A stretch of 64,000 bases of DNA, taken from positions 1,684,001 through 1,748,000 of the forward strand of contig OY783192.1 of the NCBI GenBank assembly GCA_963678675.1. The letters run 5' to 3'. The position numbers and the translations under genes were made by a program. Below, piece by piece: positions 1 to 13,084 of this stretch (its first letter is position 1; the number at the start of each line of letters is the position of its first letter). The stretch is from Xiphydria camelus (lineage: Eukaryota; Arthropoda; Insecta; Hymenoptera; Xiphydriidae). Below the pieces are notes generated by a model that was not told the origin of the DNA, did not search any database, and saw only the letters and a program-made list of their open reading frames with translations.

Positions 1-440
1 TTTCAAACGAACTCCGAGCTCCTCCCCTATAAGCTACCGCATTGAAATCGATTTCTCACCGTGAAACTCAATATCCCAAAGCGTACGGGTTGACTGGATT
101 TTTTATGACACTCCGCACAGAGGATCGCATCGGCCGCACCTCTCGCTGTACGCGCGCGCTGTAATACGGCGACAACGACCGGTGCTACTGATCGATTGTA
201 CGTTTCAATCGCTTTTTATAGGAGCTTTCGTTATTTATTTCCGAAACGTGAACTTGTTAACGCGCCGGACTGCAAGTTTGCGGCGCCTGTACGCGTCCGC
301 CGTAATGCGTGGAGAGAAATGGAGCGCGCCGGATGCATGCACGAATGCTTGCTGGTTGCATTGACAGGGGTTCGCGGGCAAATTTTAATCCGCTTTGCGC
401 GTAAGCTCGTTCGACGCGTCTAAGTACTTCGGAAAACAAA

Positions 441-606
441 TATATATATATATTTTTAATTCATATAAAATGTTTTATTATAAAAATTTAAATTATAATT
501 GTTATTCTCATCAAATATATTTATATAATATATATATTTAATGAGCATATCAGTTATAATTAAAATTTTTATAATACAAAATTTTATATGAATTAAATAT
601 ATTTAA
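441..606. mobile_element. AT-rich palindromic element (foldback MITE)
   Basis: The left arm (TTAATTCATATAAAAT, from about 456) returns inverted as ATTTTATATGAATTAA at about 581-596. The match continues inward through TATAAAAATT and TTATAATT. The arms are about 65 bp with a small centre, and there is no coding capacity. The class is unknown. Low complexity raises the chance of coincidence, but the arm match is too long for that alone. Confidence 0.6.
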
Positions 607-756
607 TAGAAATTAATATCATAATTGTTCATGGCATCAAAGACTGCTGGATTTTGTTTCTCATCGTTCGTCGGAACATCGTTTAGAGGAGAATTTTATC
701 TATCAGTTCCCGCGAATTTTCTCTCTTTCTCCTTCTCTCTCTCTACCCCGTTAAAA

Positions 757-1186
757 AGATCTCATAGGTAGATTCCTCATAGATGGGAATCTGATGTGCT
801 TTTGACACTGCAATTCCAGATGTCCGTTAGAAAAGTTTGAGAAGAATGAATAGGAATGCCTTGGATTCTGTGTATACCTATCCGAGTTGATGAACAGGGA
901 TTTACTGAATTTTATATGTATCCGTAAAAAAACAAGTAGAATCTCATAAAGATAACAAAGACCTGTACACGCCGTTCTACTTATAATTACTAATAGAACC
1001 TTACAAGATTTTATTTGTTCCAACAGATACACACAGAATCCAATACATTCCCATTCATCTCCCTCAGATTTTGTTGAGAGGATATCTTGAGTTACTGTGT
1101 CTGAAGCACATCAAATTCCCGTGAGAATTCTGTGGGAATTTCACAAGTTTTCTATGAGAATCTATGAGAATCTTCGATACTTTTTC
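757..1186. mobile_element. long imperfect inverted-repeat element
   Basis: The left arm carries GGAATCTGATGTGCTT (about 785) and TTGGATTCTGTGTATACC (about 852). The right arm carries their inverted forms, AAGCACATCAAATTCC (about 1105) and TACACACAGAATCCAA (about 1027). The ends repeat CTCATAGATT words in opposite orientation (about 775-783 and 1157-1172). It is about 430 bp and non-coding, and is most simply a foldback or MITE-type DNA element of unknown class. Confidence 0.65.
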
Positions 1187-2498
1187 AATAGGGTAGAACC
1201 TCAGGGGTGTTTTGGCAGCTATTCTTTAATTACGTTAATGCGTTTTCCATACCCGTTCGACGGTCACGCGAAATGGACGTAAATACGAGTATCGTAGCTG
1301 GACGACAGCAGTGCATGTGGAACGACACCTATGCGTTCGTATCGATTATTATCCCGTATACCTGGCTGTATAAATTAAACTCTTTAATTTCACGCTCTCT
1401 CCCCCAATGGCAACCGGTCACAGAGGGCGGCCCCGATAGGTAAACTACCACGACGCATCGATATATGCTTTTATACGTGTGCTAGGTTCATGCCTGCGGC
1501 GTGTCGCAGATATATGTCGGACTTATAATCCAGTATGTAATTACGAACGACGAGAATGAACCTAAGCAACGATTTTTAGTGTTCATCCGCCTCTAGGCGT
1601 CGGTACCGGTAAGTATTATTCGAGAGTGACGCGGAACAGGTTTACGACGGAGCATAAACGACGTCGTAAGATTTGAAAATTTCTCGAGGGATTCGAGAAT
1701 CGTAATTTAACGACGTGATTGTACTCTTATCTCGATCTTTATTGCTACCTCGAACGAGCGGACAAAGTCGACGAATCTTTGATCTCGACACGTTTCTGAA
1801 GAAAAAGAATACCCGCGATGGCTTTTCGACGAATTCGCCTTCGAGTCGTGTGAGTCCTCGTTGAACGTTGTAGATATATTATTGAATATTACGATGACTT
1901 ATTAGATTCACGAAAAAAATGAGTTCGGCGAATACACTCATGAACAAAAAGGAGCGGTTTTGCCTACAAGCCGATGTCTCTGAAAACAACGATACATCAA
2001 GCGTCAATTTAACCGTTCGGCCTTCTCAGCGACGGTTTCCGCGATTAATCTATAGCACCGATCGACGAGTCCTTCTAGAAGATATAGGTACAATATGAAC
2101 GATATGGAACGAATAAGAGAAGCTTTGTAAGAAGCGAAATGAATCCGAGGTTACCAATGAACCTCATAAACCGAAGCAGCTATGACGATACTCGACGTGT
2201 ACGTTGACGAGAAATGCGCCGCGACGCGACTCTGCTTTCCGATGCGTCGAATGATAATGCAAAGTGCAATGTGATGTGACGCCGTATGATACGATATGGT
2301 GTCACGTAATGCGTTGTGTTGTCTACCGTTGAATATCATAAGCTCATGCTTACATCAACGAGCTGGTGTACTCTTATTTGCACCGAGACTTTGATAAACT
2401 CGTCATTGACTAAATAATTGACCCAAGACTTGTGACTGGTTCATTAATCATAGATTAATTTATGAAGACGTCGGTACAATTGGCCCTATGTCGTGCCT

Positions 2499-2843
2499 AC
2501 CCGGGAAAATATGATCATATATAGTCCATCTATAATATATGTTCCATCTAATAATATATGAAAAATTATATATAATCATATATGATTATATATATTTGGG
2601 TATGTGAGCAAAGTTAAAAATTTTTAATCCAATCTGATTAATAATCAAATTGGATTTGATTTAATTAAATCAAAAATTTGTATATGATCGTATACAATCC
2701 TATGTAATCAGTGATTATATGTGATTATATATGATCATGTATAGTTTTTTATATGCAATCAGATATAGAGATGAATTTCAGATCAGATTATATCCAATTA
2801 TACATGACCATCTATGATCATATATAAACATTTTTTCTCGGAT
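2499..2843. mobile_element. AT-rich element with ATGATCATATATA ends
   Basis: The left end reads CCGGGAAAATATGATCATATAT. The right end, inverted, reads CCGAGAAAAAATG...TATATATGATCATAG. Inside are many copies of TATATGATTATAT-like words and an AATTGGATTTGATTTAATT stretch. It is about 345 bp. The clear shift in composition and the matched ends support a MITE-type insertion; no family can be named. Confidence 0.55.
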
Positions 2844-3029
2844 ATATTGCGCGCGCGCGCTACACAGTATCAGCCTAAGATGTAGGTCGATCATTTTTTC
2901 GTCCTTCAAGTCATATATTTGGAAGTGATGGAATTTGTAAATACTTCTATAAAAATGCCGTTAGCACACGTGGACACAACGCGTATATTCAAACTATGAC
3001 GAAAGTCGGAAAATATCTAACGATCTAGA

Positions 3030-3436
3030 GATCTAGCAGTCGATGTACTCGCCCATGGTCGCTCTCGGAGACTGCGCTCGATCCACGACTGGTGCAGCCT
3101 GGCCTACCAGCCGGCTAGTGGTTTCGAGAGGCCTCCGCGACTTGTGCAGCGTCAGTTGCTGCGCGCGCTTCCAGTCGAACGGTATGTGGCCGTCGTCTCT
3201 CGTTCCGCGGTGCGAGTGTCCCGAGAAACTTCTCTAAAAAACAGCCCGCGCTTTTTTCGAGTGACTTTCGGTGCTGACAGTGACAGAAAACTTATCCGCC
3301 CGAAGGGCCCAGTGACAGTTTATCTTTAAAGGCGGAGGAAAGTTTCTTTTCTATAGTTTTGCATATCGTGCGCGTGTTTTGTTATCGAGAACGGCAAGTT
3401 TCACATCAAGTTTTCGCCAGGTGGAGTTGTTTGCAG
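3030..3436 (+). promoter_or_regulatory. candidate promoter and non-coding first exon
   Basis: A GC/CpG-rich block stands out from AT-rich surroundings. It contains Inr-like TCAGT words (for example near 3149) and ends in a good donor, TTTGCAG followed by GTAATT at 3437. A second donor-like GTATGT lies at 3182. It is on the same strand as IRSp53 and 12.3 kb upstream of the probable acceptor at 15765, so it could be its first exon. No TATA box is evident. It could equally be an unrelated intergenic CpG-rich stretch; only transcript data would decide. Confidence 0.25.
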
Positions 3437-5291
3437 GTAATTACAGTAATTGTGCTTGACATGAGTTGATTTTATGTGAAAAATATCGATTTCGAAGAGT
3501 TTCGAGAAATTGAGGTTAGGGACACGGGACCGACGTTTCTTATTTATGAGAAGTCTCGATTCGAACGGATAGAGAAAAATGACGCGCTGTAAAAGTCGAT
3601 CGAAGATTATTTTTTAGAGTGGAGAAAACTTCTTTTTCCCGTTAAAAGTTTTCCACGCGTCGCGCAAATAATTTCATTACCAAGAGAGCATGGAGTTTTT
3701 ACCGGGTAGAGTCGTCTATAGGTAATAGCCGTGACTAGGTATGTCCGACGAATCGAACGTACAAAAAGAATTTAGAAAGTTTTGGATTGGCCGGGGAGGG
3801 GGTGAAATTAAAATAAGAATAACGTACTTGATCGGTAAAAAATTGATGAAATTAGAGGGGAGAGAAATATATCTAAGTGGAGTGCCGGAGAAAAAAGCCG
3901 GTTTCTGGTTACGATGCGAGCGGATAAGAAAAAGTGATACGCTCGAAAAAGGCGGAAAGGGGATGATGACATTTACCTAATGGGGTAAAAGTGGGACCGG
4001 GCTCCATTTGCGCCCTTCGAGAGAGAGTTCGCGGTCGCGAGGAGACTCCGTAATCTCCTTCGATCAGCTGATTTTCCGCTTGTGGGTTTAAAGCGAAGAA
4101 ATGGGAATTCGTTATTCCAGGTTTATTTTAGGCAGGAAAAAATCAGGGTCGATCGTATTCGTATTTCTGTATAGTATACGTGCGCGGAATTCCACGACGG
4201 GGCGTATGCCTCTGATTTATATTTCGTACGGTAGCTCTCTTGCAGTTCGTCGAAATGCGTGATGCGCGTCCTCGATTACCGCCCATTCGACTACTCGTTT
4301 TTGCGTTCGGGAGTCACGTTTAAAGGGAGCGTTTGTTCCACGAGAATATCGCGGGGCTAGAAGCGTCGGTGGGGTAAACGCATAGTTTTTAGTCGAGCAT
4401 TTTTTTCCGGTCACTTCGGAGAGGCCTACGCGAGAGAAGTAGGAATAGGGACGATCAGTTTCTTCTCGTCCTCCCGTTTTTCGTATCGTTCGACACAAAC
4501 ATTTCTTTCTATTCATGCTTACTCGCTAAGCAAACACCACGTGGACGTTCTCACGCGTCAATTTTATAACTATAAAACTACATATAGGAACTTTAAATGA
4601 ACACTAGGATGCCAAACAGCGATTGGTATGCGTGAGTGATTTTAAAGTTTATCTTAGTCACGCTATAAAAGTATTACACACGAATGAAAATCGGCAAGAA
4701 AATTGTCGTTTATTCTGGTAAAAGTGAGTCACGCGTTTTTTGAAGAGTAAGGTGAAATCACGTTTGCTTTATTTACCGTTTCGGCATACTTTTTCGGGGC
4801 ACGATAAGAAATGCGTGGAATTAATAATCCAAGCTATTTGCGCGTCGGAGTATTTTTGCTCATTCGATTGATTTCCCGCGAAAGAAAGCTGTAGTACCTA
4901 TTCTTCGGAATCATTTTTAAATATTTTACGTGCTCTGTGCAGTCGCACTGTTTAACTCAAATAATACTCCAGTGAGATATTTGCCATTGAAATTGAATTT
5001 CCTGCTGGATTTAATTAGTCCGCTCCAATACAAAGCCTACAAAATGATACGATCAGCCTTTAATTGATTTTACATGTTATACTTTTATGTCCCAGCAACG
5101 AGTTTTTCCATTTACACCCACTTACGAATATCTGTAACGATCTTTTTTTTATTTCCCCGAGGAAAGGACTTCTTTCCTCTTTACGATCTTGGATCCCTCC
5201 CAAATCGTCTTATCCGAGCATAGCACCTTACAGCCTGGCATCGACGTCGTCACGACTCACAAAGTCACTGTGCATATCTCTCGACCTGTAT

Positions 5292-5654
5292 ACCATGTGA
5301 GGCTAAGCTTGCTCGCCAGGAAAGAAATTTTAATCGCTATTAACTCATTATTTATGAACTTTTGACCTACATCGATATAAGCTTTTATTGTAGATAAAAA
5401 CGTTATCTTCGGAAAAGTATTATCCCAATATGAGCCAAAAGCTCATAGATAATGAGATAATAGTGATTGAAGTTTCTTCTTCTATTGCCTCATTATTTAT
5501 GAGCTTTTGGCCTATAGCGATATGAGACTATATTGTAGATAAAAGCGTAATTTTCAAAAAAGTGTTATACAAATGCGAGCCAAAAGCTCGTAGGTAATGT
5601 GATAATAGCGATTGAAGTTTCCTTCCTGGCGAGTAAGTTTAGCCTCACGTGGTA
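5292..5654. mobile_element. M1 MITE, dimeric copy
   Basis: The terminal inverted repeat begins ACCATGTGAGGCTAAGCTT and ends AAGTTTAGCCTCACGTGGTA. Next come GCTCGCCAGGAAAGAAA and the matching TTTCCTTCCTGGCGAG. Unlike the 212-bp copy at 14872, the interior holds two successive modules. Each runs from CATTATTTATGA.CTTTTG to AGCCAAAAGCTC (first about 5347-5450, second about 5490-5592). It is non-coding. Confidence 0.85.
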
Positions 5655-6275
5655 CAAATATGAAATGTATTTTGTATTACGGATTCGATATTCGACGTAC
5701 ACAATATATGTTCAACGCGGTAGTTTATATTGACCGGTGAAAACGCGTTCACTCACCCGCCCTTTCCACCGTTTACCTCATTCTTTTCTACACGGTGTCA
5801 CGCACGGTCAGTTAGCTAATTAATGCCTGCAAGTATCAACGAAAAGCGTCGCGCCGCGCTGGGCACGTCCAGGAAATAAAACGTCGGCTAAAAATTCGGC
5901 TCGTGCACTTTCTAAGGCACTTTCAGCCTTCTCTTATCGCGCTGTGTATTGCGTAATACAATATTTAATATTTTTCTTTTCCGAGCAAACGTGCGACTCA
6001 TACCGTTTAGCTCACTTCCTCGTCTATTTGATGACGAACGGTTATCTGCGTAGAATCGCGTTCAAAGTCGACCGAGGAAGTCAACAGAGAGATATAGGTA
6101 CAACAGAGAGAGGGTATACAGTATATCGTTGTTAATCCCTGAAGTTGCGAGTGTCATATGCTAAGGTGATATAGTGTTATGAATTGACGCTATATTGTGT
6201 CAGCGCGCGCGTGATACTGCAAAGGGAACCAACTCGACCGCGTGTTGATAATCGTAGGAATCGAACGTATTAGAC

Positions 6276-6530
6276 TCATGGAAAGGGTTGAGTTGAATGC
6301 GAATCTAACAGAAAAATTCATTTGGGATAAATAGAAATTTATTCACATCGAACTAAAGCCTATTTGAATTTGATAAATGTTCTACTAGATTCGTACTCGA
6401 TTAAAAAGATACGCAAAACATTTATATCTAATTCAAATAGACTCTTGTTCGATGTGAATACATTTTTATATATCTCAAATAAATTTTTCTGTTAACTTTG
6501 TATTCAACTAGTCCTTTTCTCTCATTGTAC
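6276..6530. mobile_element. palindromic element (M10)
   Basis: The left arm contains TTCACATCGAACTAAAGCC and ACAGAAAAATTCATTTGGG. Both return inverted on the right as TGTTCGATGTGAATA and CAAATAAATTTTTCTGT. The ends (TCATGGAAAGGG and its loose inverse CCTTTTCTCTCATTG) also pair. It is about 255 bp, non-coding, and the only copy seen here. Confidence 0.75.
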
Positions 6531-7330
6531 GATCAACGTTTCCTACTTCATCGAGTTTAACCTACGTGGAAACAGATCGACGTTTTACATTCTGATAATT
6601 AAATACGAATTTACATATTAAAAATGATATTTCGAAACGCTGTAATTGTCCGGCCCCTCAATCGAAGCGTCTGTATATTTAGCTGGAATAGCGAGGACTC
6701 GCTATAAATTCGATAGGAAAGTAGATAAATATTTATTGTTCAATTACTCGTGCCAACTGCTATTCGAAATCGTTGATAAGCGCGATGGTAATACGATATA
6801 TTTTTACGATTCAAGAGTCGAGAAACCTCGACACACGCGAAATAATTGACGATCGATAGGCGTTCGATCGAAAGAGGCATTTGTTGTCGAGGTGCAATTA
6901 TCTCGTCGACGTCTCCCTTGCGCTTACGTATCGTAAAAAGTTTCGCTTGCCACAGACACACGATAACTCCGGGTCGTTTCAGCGTCGGATACGAGGAGAC
7001 CGTTGTGCTAAAAAAGCGAAGAGGCTGAGACCCGCTTCAATATGGTCGTCTCGTAATTGCCAAAGAAATTATTTACGGGTGGTGTGAGTTGTCGTGATAT
7101 TAAGGACGGTATGAAGGCGAATCATTTTTCGCTCCACCGCGTAGAAGAAAATTAATAAAAGTTTAGGTGCGATGAATGATTTGTTCAACTTGCTCGACAC
7201 CTTCGCTTTGGCTTGTTACTTTCTAAATTTGAAAGAGTCGTCAGATTTCACTTAGAAGGACTGGAAAGTAAGCTGATTTAATTTAGAGTGAAAGAGAGTC
7301 GTTCTTCGAAGGCGGAATATTCACTCTTTC

Positions 7331-7351
7331 GGGGGGGGGGGGGGGGGGGGG
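7331..7351 (+). repeat. G21 homopolymer
   Basis: Twenty-one consecutive G between CTTTC and TAGAG. Such a run could form a G-quadruplex. Its exact length is uncertain because homopolymers are error-prone in assembly. Confidence 0.9.
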
Positions 7352-8403
7352 TAGAGATTTTGAATTCTCTGGGAGTGAATATTTGCTCTTTTAAATTTAA
7401 AGAGTACATGTGGCCAGCGACGGGCGGCTTAATGTTGTTCGTTACGCTTAAAATTACCGCTATGTTATACGTGGAGGGAAAAAAATGTGGCATTTTTTAC
7501 ATTCAAGCTAAGTAAGGTTGACTTTTTCCTCGGAGTACGCGTCAGCAACTGGGGCGTGTAAAGGCAAAACTCACCTCATCCATTCTTCTCTCCTCGTACC
7601 AAGTGACACCATTCTGACGTTATCGCGCATTGATCAATGATATACCGTTTTAGAAACGTTCAATTTCACTGAAAAATAAATATGAGACATTATTATTTTT
7701 TTTTATACGAAGCTTAACTCTTCAGCCTCCCTCGACGCGCTCCGTCACGATTTTTATACAATTCCGTGCGATTTACCCGCAACGTCTTTGCTGGAAGCGA
7801 ATGCGCAAACCTTTGAAGTCAAAAGAAATGAACTATTTGCATAGAATCGAGTTATTGTATTTACTTCGACGCGAATTCCGCGTTCTTTGCATTTCTACTC
7901 CTTTCAGCCACGCTCCCATTTTTCCCGTTTCCCGGCTTTACGCTATGCAGGCGTCGCCCTGCCATTTTTCCATCTCATCCGCGCCGGCAAATCCCTCTCT
8001 TTACCATTGTTTGACACTCGCTCGCTTAAATTCATCTCGCAACTTCCCATTAACAAAGTGCGCACGCGTCGTATTAAAAGCGAACGAATTTGCATTTTCT
8101 ACGGGAGAAAAAGTTTCGCGGCTTGACGGTACTTGGCTTCCGCGGGTATAATTAGTATGCACGATGGAGGGTACAATTTTTTCTGAAAATCGTACATCGC
8201 AATGCAGCATAATACCGACGTGTAGAGAAGCAAATATACGGCCCCCACATGGTCGGGCGTCGAGGACCGTGGAGCACACTGCGACACTTCGCCTCGATTG
8301 CATGTTTAGAGCTCGCATTCCACGTGATACGAGGACGTGGCTCAAGGCTGGGCCAAAGCGCACGCACGTTACAAAAGTTATCGAAATTTCACGCGGGAAG
8401 GGA

Positions 8404-8702
8404 ACACGGAGAAAAAGGATTAGTAACAAATCATGGGAAAACCCATTAATTTTACAGTTAACCAGTAACAGGGCTCCTCGAGGCGAAATATTTAAGTTTT
8501 TAATAGACCACAGCGTGGTTCTTACAGTTCGTAATAGTATAAATATCAGTTTATACGGTAAAATACGTGTCGGGTATTGACGTGTTTATATTGCAACGAA
8601 CTGTAAAAAGTACGCTGCGTATATTAAAAAATGCAATGTTTCACCTCGTGAAAAAGCTCTGTTACTGGGATTCACTGTAAACATCACTAATCCCTCTTCT
8701 CC
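8404..8702. mobile_element. M13 MITE copy 1
   Basis: Begins AACACGGAGAAAAAGGATTA. It shares long blocks with the copy at 21598: CATGGGAAAAC, TTACAGTTCGTAATAGTA, AATATCAGTTT and GGGATTCACTGTAAA. It is internally palindromic: CAGTTCG / CGAACTG, and CAGTAACAGGGCTCCTCGAGG against CCTCGTGAAAAAGCTCTGTTACTG. It is non-coding. The GGAGAAAAAG end resembles the GAGAAAAA ends of M2, M4 and others. Confidence 0.85.
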
Positions 8703-10110
8703 ATAAAACAAAACCGATTTATTGCCAGTGTCGCGCGGAGACTTGATCGATTTTCACACGAAATTTTCGAAATTCCCACCACCGCTGGAGCGGACAATAT
8801 TAACGAGCACCCGGCCGTGTCGAGCGTTAATTAACGCATAATCCAATGCGCTCCGATACATCGTACGACTGCTGCAGTACAGCGATTGCGAAAAATCGAA
8901 TTAACCGGCGGCGTGCAGCGACAATCGACGTTGAAACAAAAAGAAGAAAAGCTGGCGCGACCTTTGCCCAAGCGCCAGGTGCGGCGAAATTTAATTATCA
9001 CGCGTAAATCATCGCCTGCTCGCGTGTCCTGCCCCTGCGAATAGTCAACCGGCGCGACCGCGTGCGCAGGTGCATACATATGCGTATACACACATCTGTA
9101 CCCCGCTGCGGCCAGCGGGCTGACGCCAATAAAGTGCGAATGTGGGTTTTGCCTGCAGGACATCGGCACCGTTACACCCACCTCCGTAACCGAACGGCAT
9201 TCCTGCATTCTCAGAGAGAGAGAGAGAGGCGGGATTTGAATTGGGGCTATAGGTATATATGCGCGTCTTCCGGCCGTGCATCACGTGGCGGGAACCCTTT
9301 TTCCACATCGGAGAAAGGGATAATAAAAGGGACGCGGAAGAGTTTCGGGATATCGACTGCGGGATGTAAATCACTTTTCGTGACACTGAAATAAATCTAT
9401 TAAATCTATCCGCACACGTGGAAGTATAATAGGCGGGGTGTAGTTTAGGTTGAGTCAGCTGTGTACCCCCTCTGTCACAGATATCGCACTGGTCAACAAA
9501 ATTTAACTTTTTTTCCATGACTGTAATAGTAGAAGATATCAAAGATATTTTATAGCTACGAGGGGTTTCGTAGCGTCTATAGAATCCTTTCCGTGTTTGA
9601 TCGATCTGGGTCATTTCTTGGGTTAATTCTTACGGCAGATCCTTACCTCGAGCAAGAAACGAAAGGATCTAGAGTTGAAAGGAGCGCGTCCAGATGTTCA
9701 TCGGACGATCGATCGAAATCCAGGAACTCGTGGCGGTCGTTTTGCGGTCTGTTGGCATATAATAACGGAGCTGGTGCAGGAGAGTGTCTCAATAAACGAG
9801 TGGCGGCAATCTGTTGAAACGGCAAGTTGGAGAAAAGAAACTGTCGAAATTTCGGAGGACCGTCAGTCGCGCGCTACTCGATATTTCTCTTTCGCGTATT
9901 TTTCTCGTCTCGTTTCGCCCGCCACGCTCGCTCGCGTTCTGTTCGTCATTTTTCACGGAGGCAGTTTCACGGTAAAATTGGCTTCGTATTGCGAGTTTTC
10001 ACCTTTTCGAAGAGGATATGTTTTATATTGAAGGTACAAAGCTCGTGATAAGCGAGGGGGCGAATTTGCACCCTGAAAGACTGAAATAAAGAAGAGAACG
10101 AGTTTCGTAT
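8703..10110. other. no recognisable gene (8.7-10.1 kb)
   Basis: Moderately GC-rich sequence with a short GA tract (about 9214-9228). Several overlapping open frames exist on both strands, but none has a recognisable domain, splice structure or conserved neighbour. Confidence 0.6.
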
Positions 10111-10362
10111 GTACTGAGAAAAGTAATTGCTAGTGCCAAAGTTTTTTTTTCAATCAGATGATATAATTTTAGGATCGAGCCACGGTCTTCTTCGTGCAAG
10201 AAAATATTGAAGAAGCTTGAATAATTGTTTTTCTTTTATGCAAAAAGAATTTCTCGTTGCCATTATGATATTCTTACCTATCTGTACCTGTTCTTAAAAA
10301 TTTGTAAGGTTTTTGATTCAAGAAACCATTTATTAACACTAGCTATTACTTTTCTCAGTGTA
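10111..10362. mobile_element. M3 palindromic MITE, intact copy
   Basis: Ends are TACTGAGAAAAGTAATTGC on the left and AGCTATTACTTTTCTCAGTGTA on the right, inverted matches of one another. The next blocks, GTGCCAAAG and its loose inverse, and TTCAATCA / TGATTCAA, also pair. Interior blocks (GATCGAGCCACGGTCTTC, AAAAAGAATTTCTCGTTGCC) recur inverted in the interrupted copy at 32971-33725. It is non-coding. Confidence 0.85.
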
Positions 10363-13084
10363 GGAGCACACGCCTTAGTGAATTTCTACGAGAGAGGTTC
10401 TCCATCCTCACGGAGAATCTGCAAATCATCCATTCGCTTTTCGCGTTCCAACAAGTAAAAAAAATTGAAATATCTCCTAAAACCCGAATATAAATTCCGA
10501 TCATATATCCCGAATATCATTAAAAGGAAGCGTACATCTAGACGCATTACTTCCGCCCTCCAACTAAACTTCCAATTTCTTCTTCATTCAGGCGATACGT
10601 GAATGATCCTATACGGCGGAGTGTTTCTCCTCTCCCTTCTCCTCAGGTTACTTTGAGCCGAGAGCAGCGGCTATCTCCACAGTGCCTGCATACCTGCACG
10701 AAGAACCCGTGCACGTGTACAAGCCGATGCTACATCGCGGTGGCTGCGTGGCTTGGCCCCGATTCGACTGACTTTCAGGCTCGATTTGCAAGAGCGACGG
10801 GTTTCTCTCTTGTGCTGAATTAACATCGTACCGCGTACCGTTAGTTTATTCGTGACCGGTCTCCGTGCGCCCTCCATATTGTTTATGAAATTGTAATATG
10901 AATTATATATGGGGCATACGAAATAGGTGATAATGCGTGGTTGATATAATAGGCGTTCGACGCCTCAGGTGCGCCATTCTCTTTTTCCCCTCTCTTTTTA
11001 ATCATTGGCATTGCCAGAAGTATATCAGACTACGTATATCGTGTCGATTGCGGAGTTAAAATTTTATTTTAAATGACAAAAAACAAGAGCCATCAGACTC
11101 GCTAAATTATGCGATTCCTACTTCTAAGATACGCCTAAAATATCGTTTAGGAGGCATGAGAAAGTTCAGAGAATTTATAGCGACGCGCCTCAAATGACTC
11201 TTCCCTACATTTTTTCCATCAACACCAATCAAATGATTCAATTAAGACTCGCAGGTTTAACGGCCACTTCATTACATATCCAGGTTTCACTTTTCCGCGG
11301 AATTCTTATCAAGATAATAACATTTCCAATCACTCGATTTCACAACTAACGAGATTCTCCTGCACGCGTGTCGCTCTACGTGTATAGGTAGATATTCGCT
11401 ACAGCATAACAGAGAATACGCGGGTTATTCGCCTACATTTCTCGCGTAGGTAGCTCATAGCGCTGGGAATACCTACTTATATAGGCAAAACATTCCGCAT
11501 TCCCGTGTACGCGCGCCGTCCTCCTCTCTCGCAATACACAGCAGGCGCAAAGATGTGAATTCATCGAAGTACATCGTTGCTCTCCACATTCTAAAGGATA
11601 TCAACCCGTTCATTACCGAGTTTAAATGCCCCCCGGTTCTACCGGATTTCACCTATAGCGCTTAGCCGCGCGCCTATAGGGATTTACCATCTCTATCGGC
11701 TCGCAAATTACTAACCATTCGAGGTACGCGAGGCACGACGCGGTGTATCGCTATGCGACGAATAAAAGTGGTGAATTAAAGGGAGCAGCTGTGCGAGTAT
11801 AGCGCGCGCGGCGGTAACCATACGCGCAATCCAAAGACTTTAGCGAGCGGAGCATTCACCGAGCCTGCGATTCTTGCGATGCACCGCGCGGCTCGGACCT
11901 CGAACGCTATAGATACATAAGCACTTCGCGTACACGCGAGAGAAGGTATACCCGTGCGCACAGCTGGTGTAAACATAAAAAGTCCGTCTTATAACACCAC
12001 GAAATTCGACGATTCGTCTCGTCCCTGGTACGCCGGTCTATTCATCGGCTCTGGCACGTGTATCGTTACGTTTCTCCTTTTCTTTCGCGTAATAACGGTA
12101 CTGCTAGCAGTACTTAATGCGAAAATCGTGTTGGCTCGATTTAACAGTCACAGGTCGTGGTCCGCGAGTCGCTCGCAACCCGCTCGGCGCGCGTGTCTTT
12201 CACGCGCACCCTGAGCCGTCCCTCGTCGACGTCCTCACGTAGCTATTTGTATCTTCGCGTCGGCTTTCTCGGTTATCGAACGAGGTGCGGGGGCGAGCGA
12301 AAGACGATGATACGAAGGGAAGGAAAAGGCTTCGAGGATACGTACACGCGGAGGGTGAAGGAGGAACGGGGATGAAAGAAGAACAAATGGCGTATGAAAT
12401 CCTCCTGACCGAAGGAAAGGAACGTACGCGTCGATCGATTCTCGCTACGGTTGCGCCGTTTCGAGAAAATTGCCATGCACAGAGGAGGCGTCGCGCGGAG
12501 TCGATATCGCGGCGGCACGACGCGCGCCCCGGAGAAACGTCGCGGTCTAACGGGACGCCGGAGCGACGAGATAGAAACTGATTGCGGGAAGAGTTGTTCC
12601 ACCGTCGCGCCGACGGAACTCGTTGCCCGGAGCAAATTGGGTGACCGCAAAGGGGAGACGTTGTTATCGCACCGGCGGCGCTTCGTTGCGGCGACGCGTT
12701 ACCTTGCCGTCTGTCCGTTTGTCCGTCACACTTGTCGCGGCGCGGATTACCATCGGAAATGCCGGTGTCCGTTACGCGGTTTCCTGACATAATAAAGCGT
12801 CGAGTGATTACGAAAGGGAAAGAGGTACGGTGTGCGAGGGAGAGAAAAGATGAAAGGTGTAGCGATCTTGAATCGTCCTACATTGTACCTCTATGTATGT
12901 ATATAAATACATTCGTTATACGAGGCGTGTAACGGTGTAGTGTTTTTCTCGTGTTTTCCGCTTTCTCGAGATTAAAAGAACGAGCACTCTCTCGGAGGAT
13001 GATTAAGAAGGGGGAGCGGAGAAATCGTTTAATGATAATCGATGACCGCATTAAACGTTCATTTCAACTCAATTTTTTCGGAAT
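10363..13084. other. no recognisable gene; CpG-rich block 12.1-12.8 kb
   Basis: The stretch 12120-12800 is strongly CpG-rich and gives long overlapping frames on both strands (for example 12200-12790 minus). Composition explains these, and the peptides are Arg/Ser-rich without domains. The rest shows nothing nameable. The CpG-rich block could be a regulatory region of the downstream gene, which is speculation. Confidence 0.55.

Noticed and set aside
2850..2861. Alternating GC run (Z-DNA-like) near 2850
   Set aside because: Only about 12 bp. Short (GC)n and CGCGCG words are common throughout this CpG-rich genome.
3741..3980. 79-codon frame with a protein-like composition
   Set aside because: Residue composition looks more natural than its neighbours, but no family is recognisable and there is no start, splice or repeat evidence. 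Worth a database search, not a call.
12200..12790. 196-codon frame on the minus strand
   Set aside because: Composition-driven Arg/Ser-rich product that overlaps three open frames on the opposite strand.
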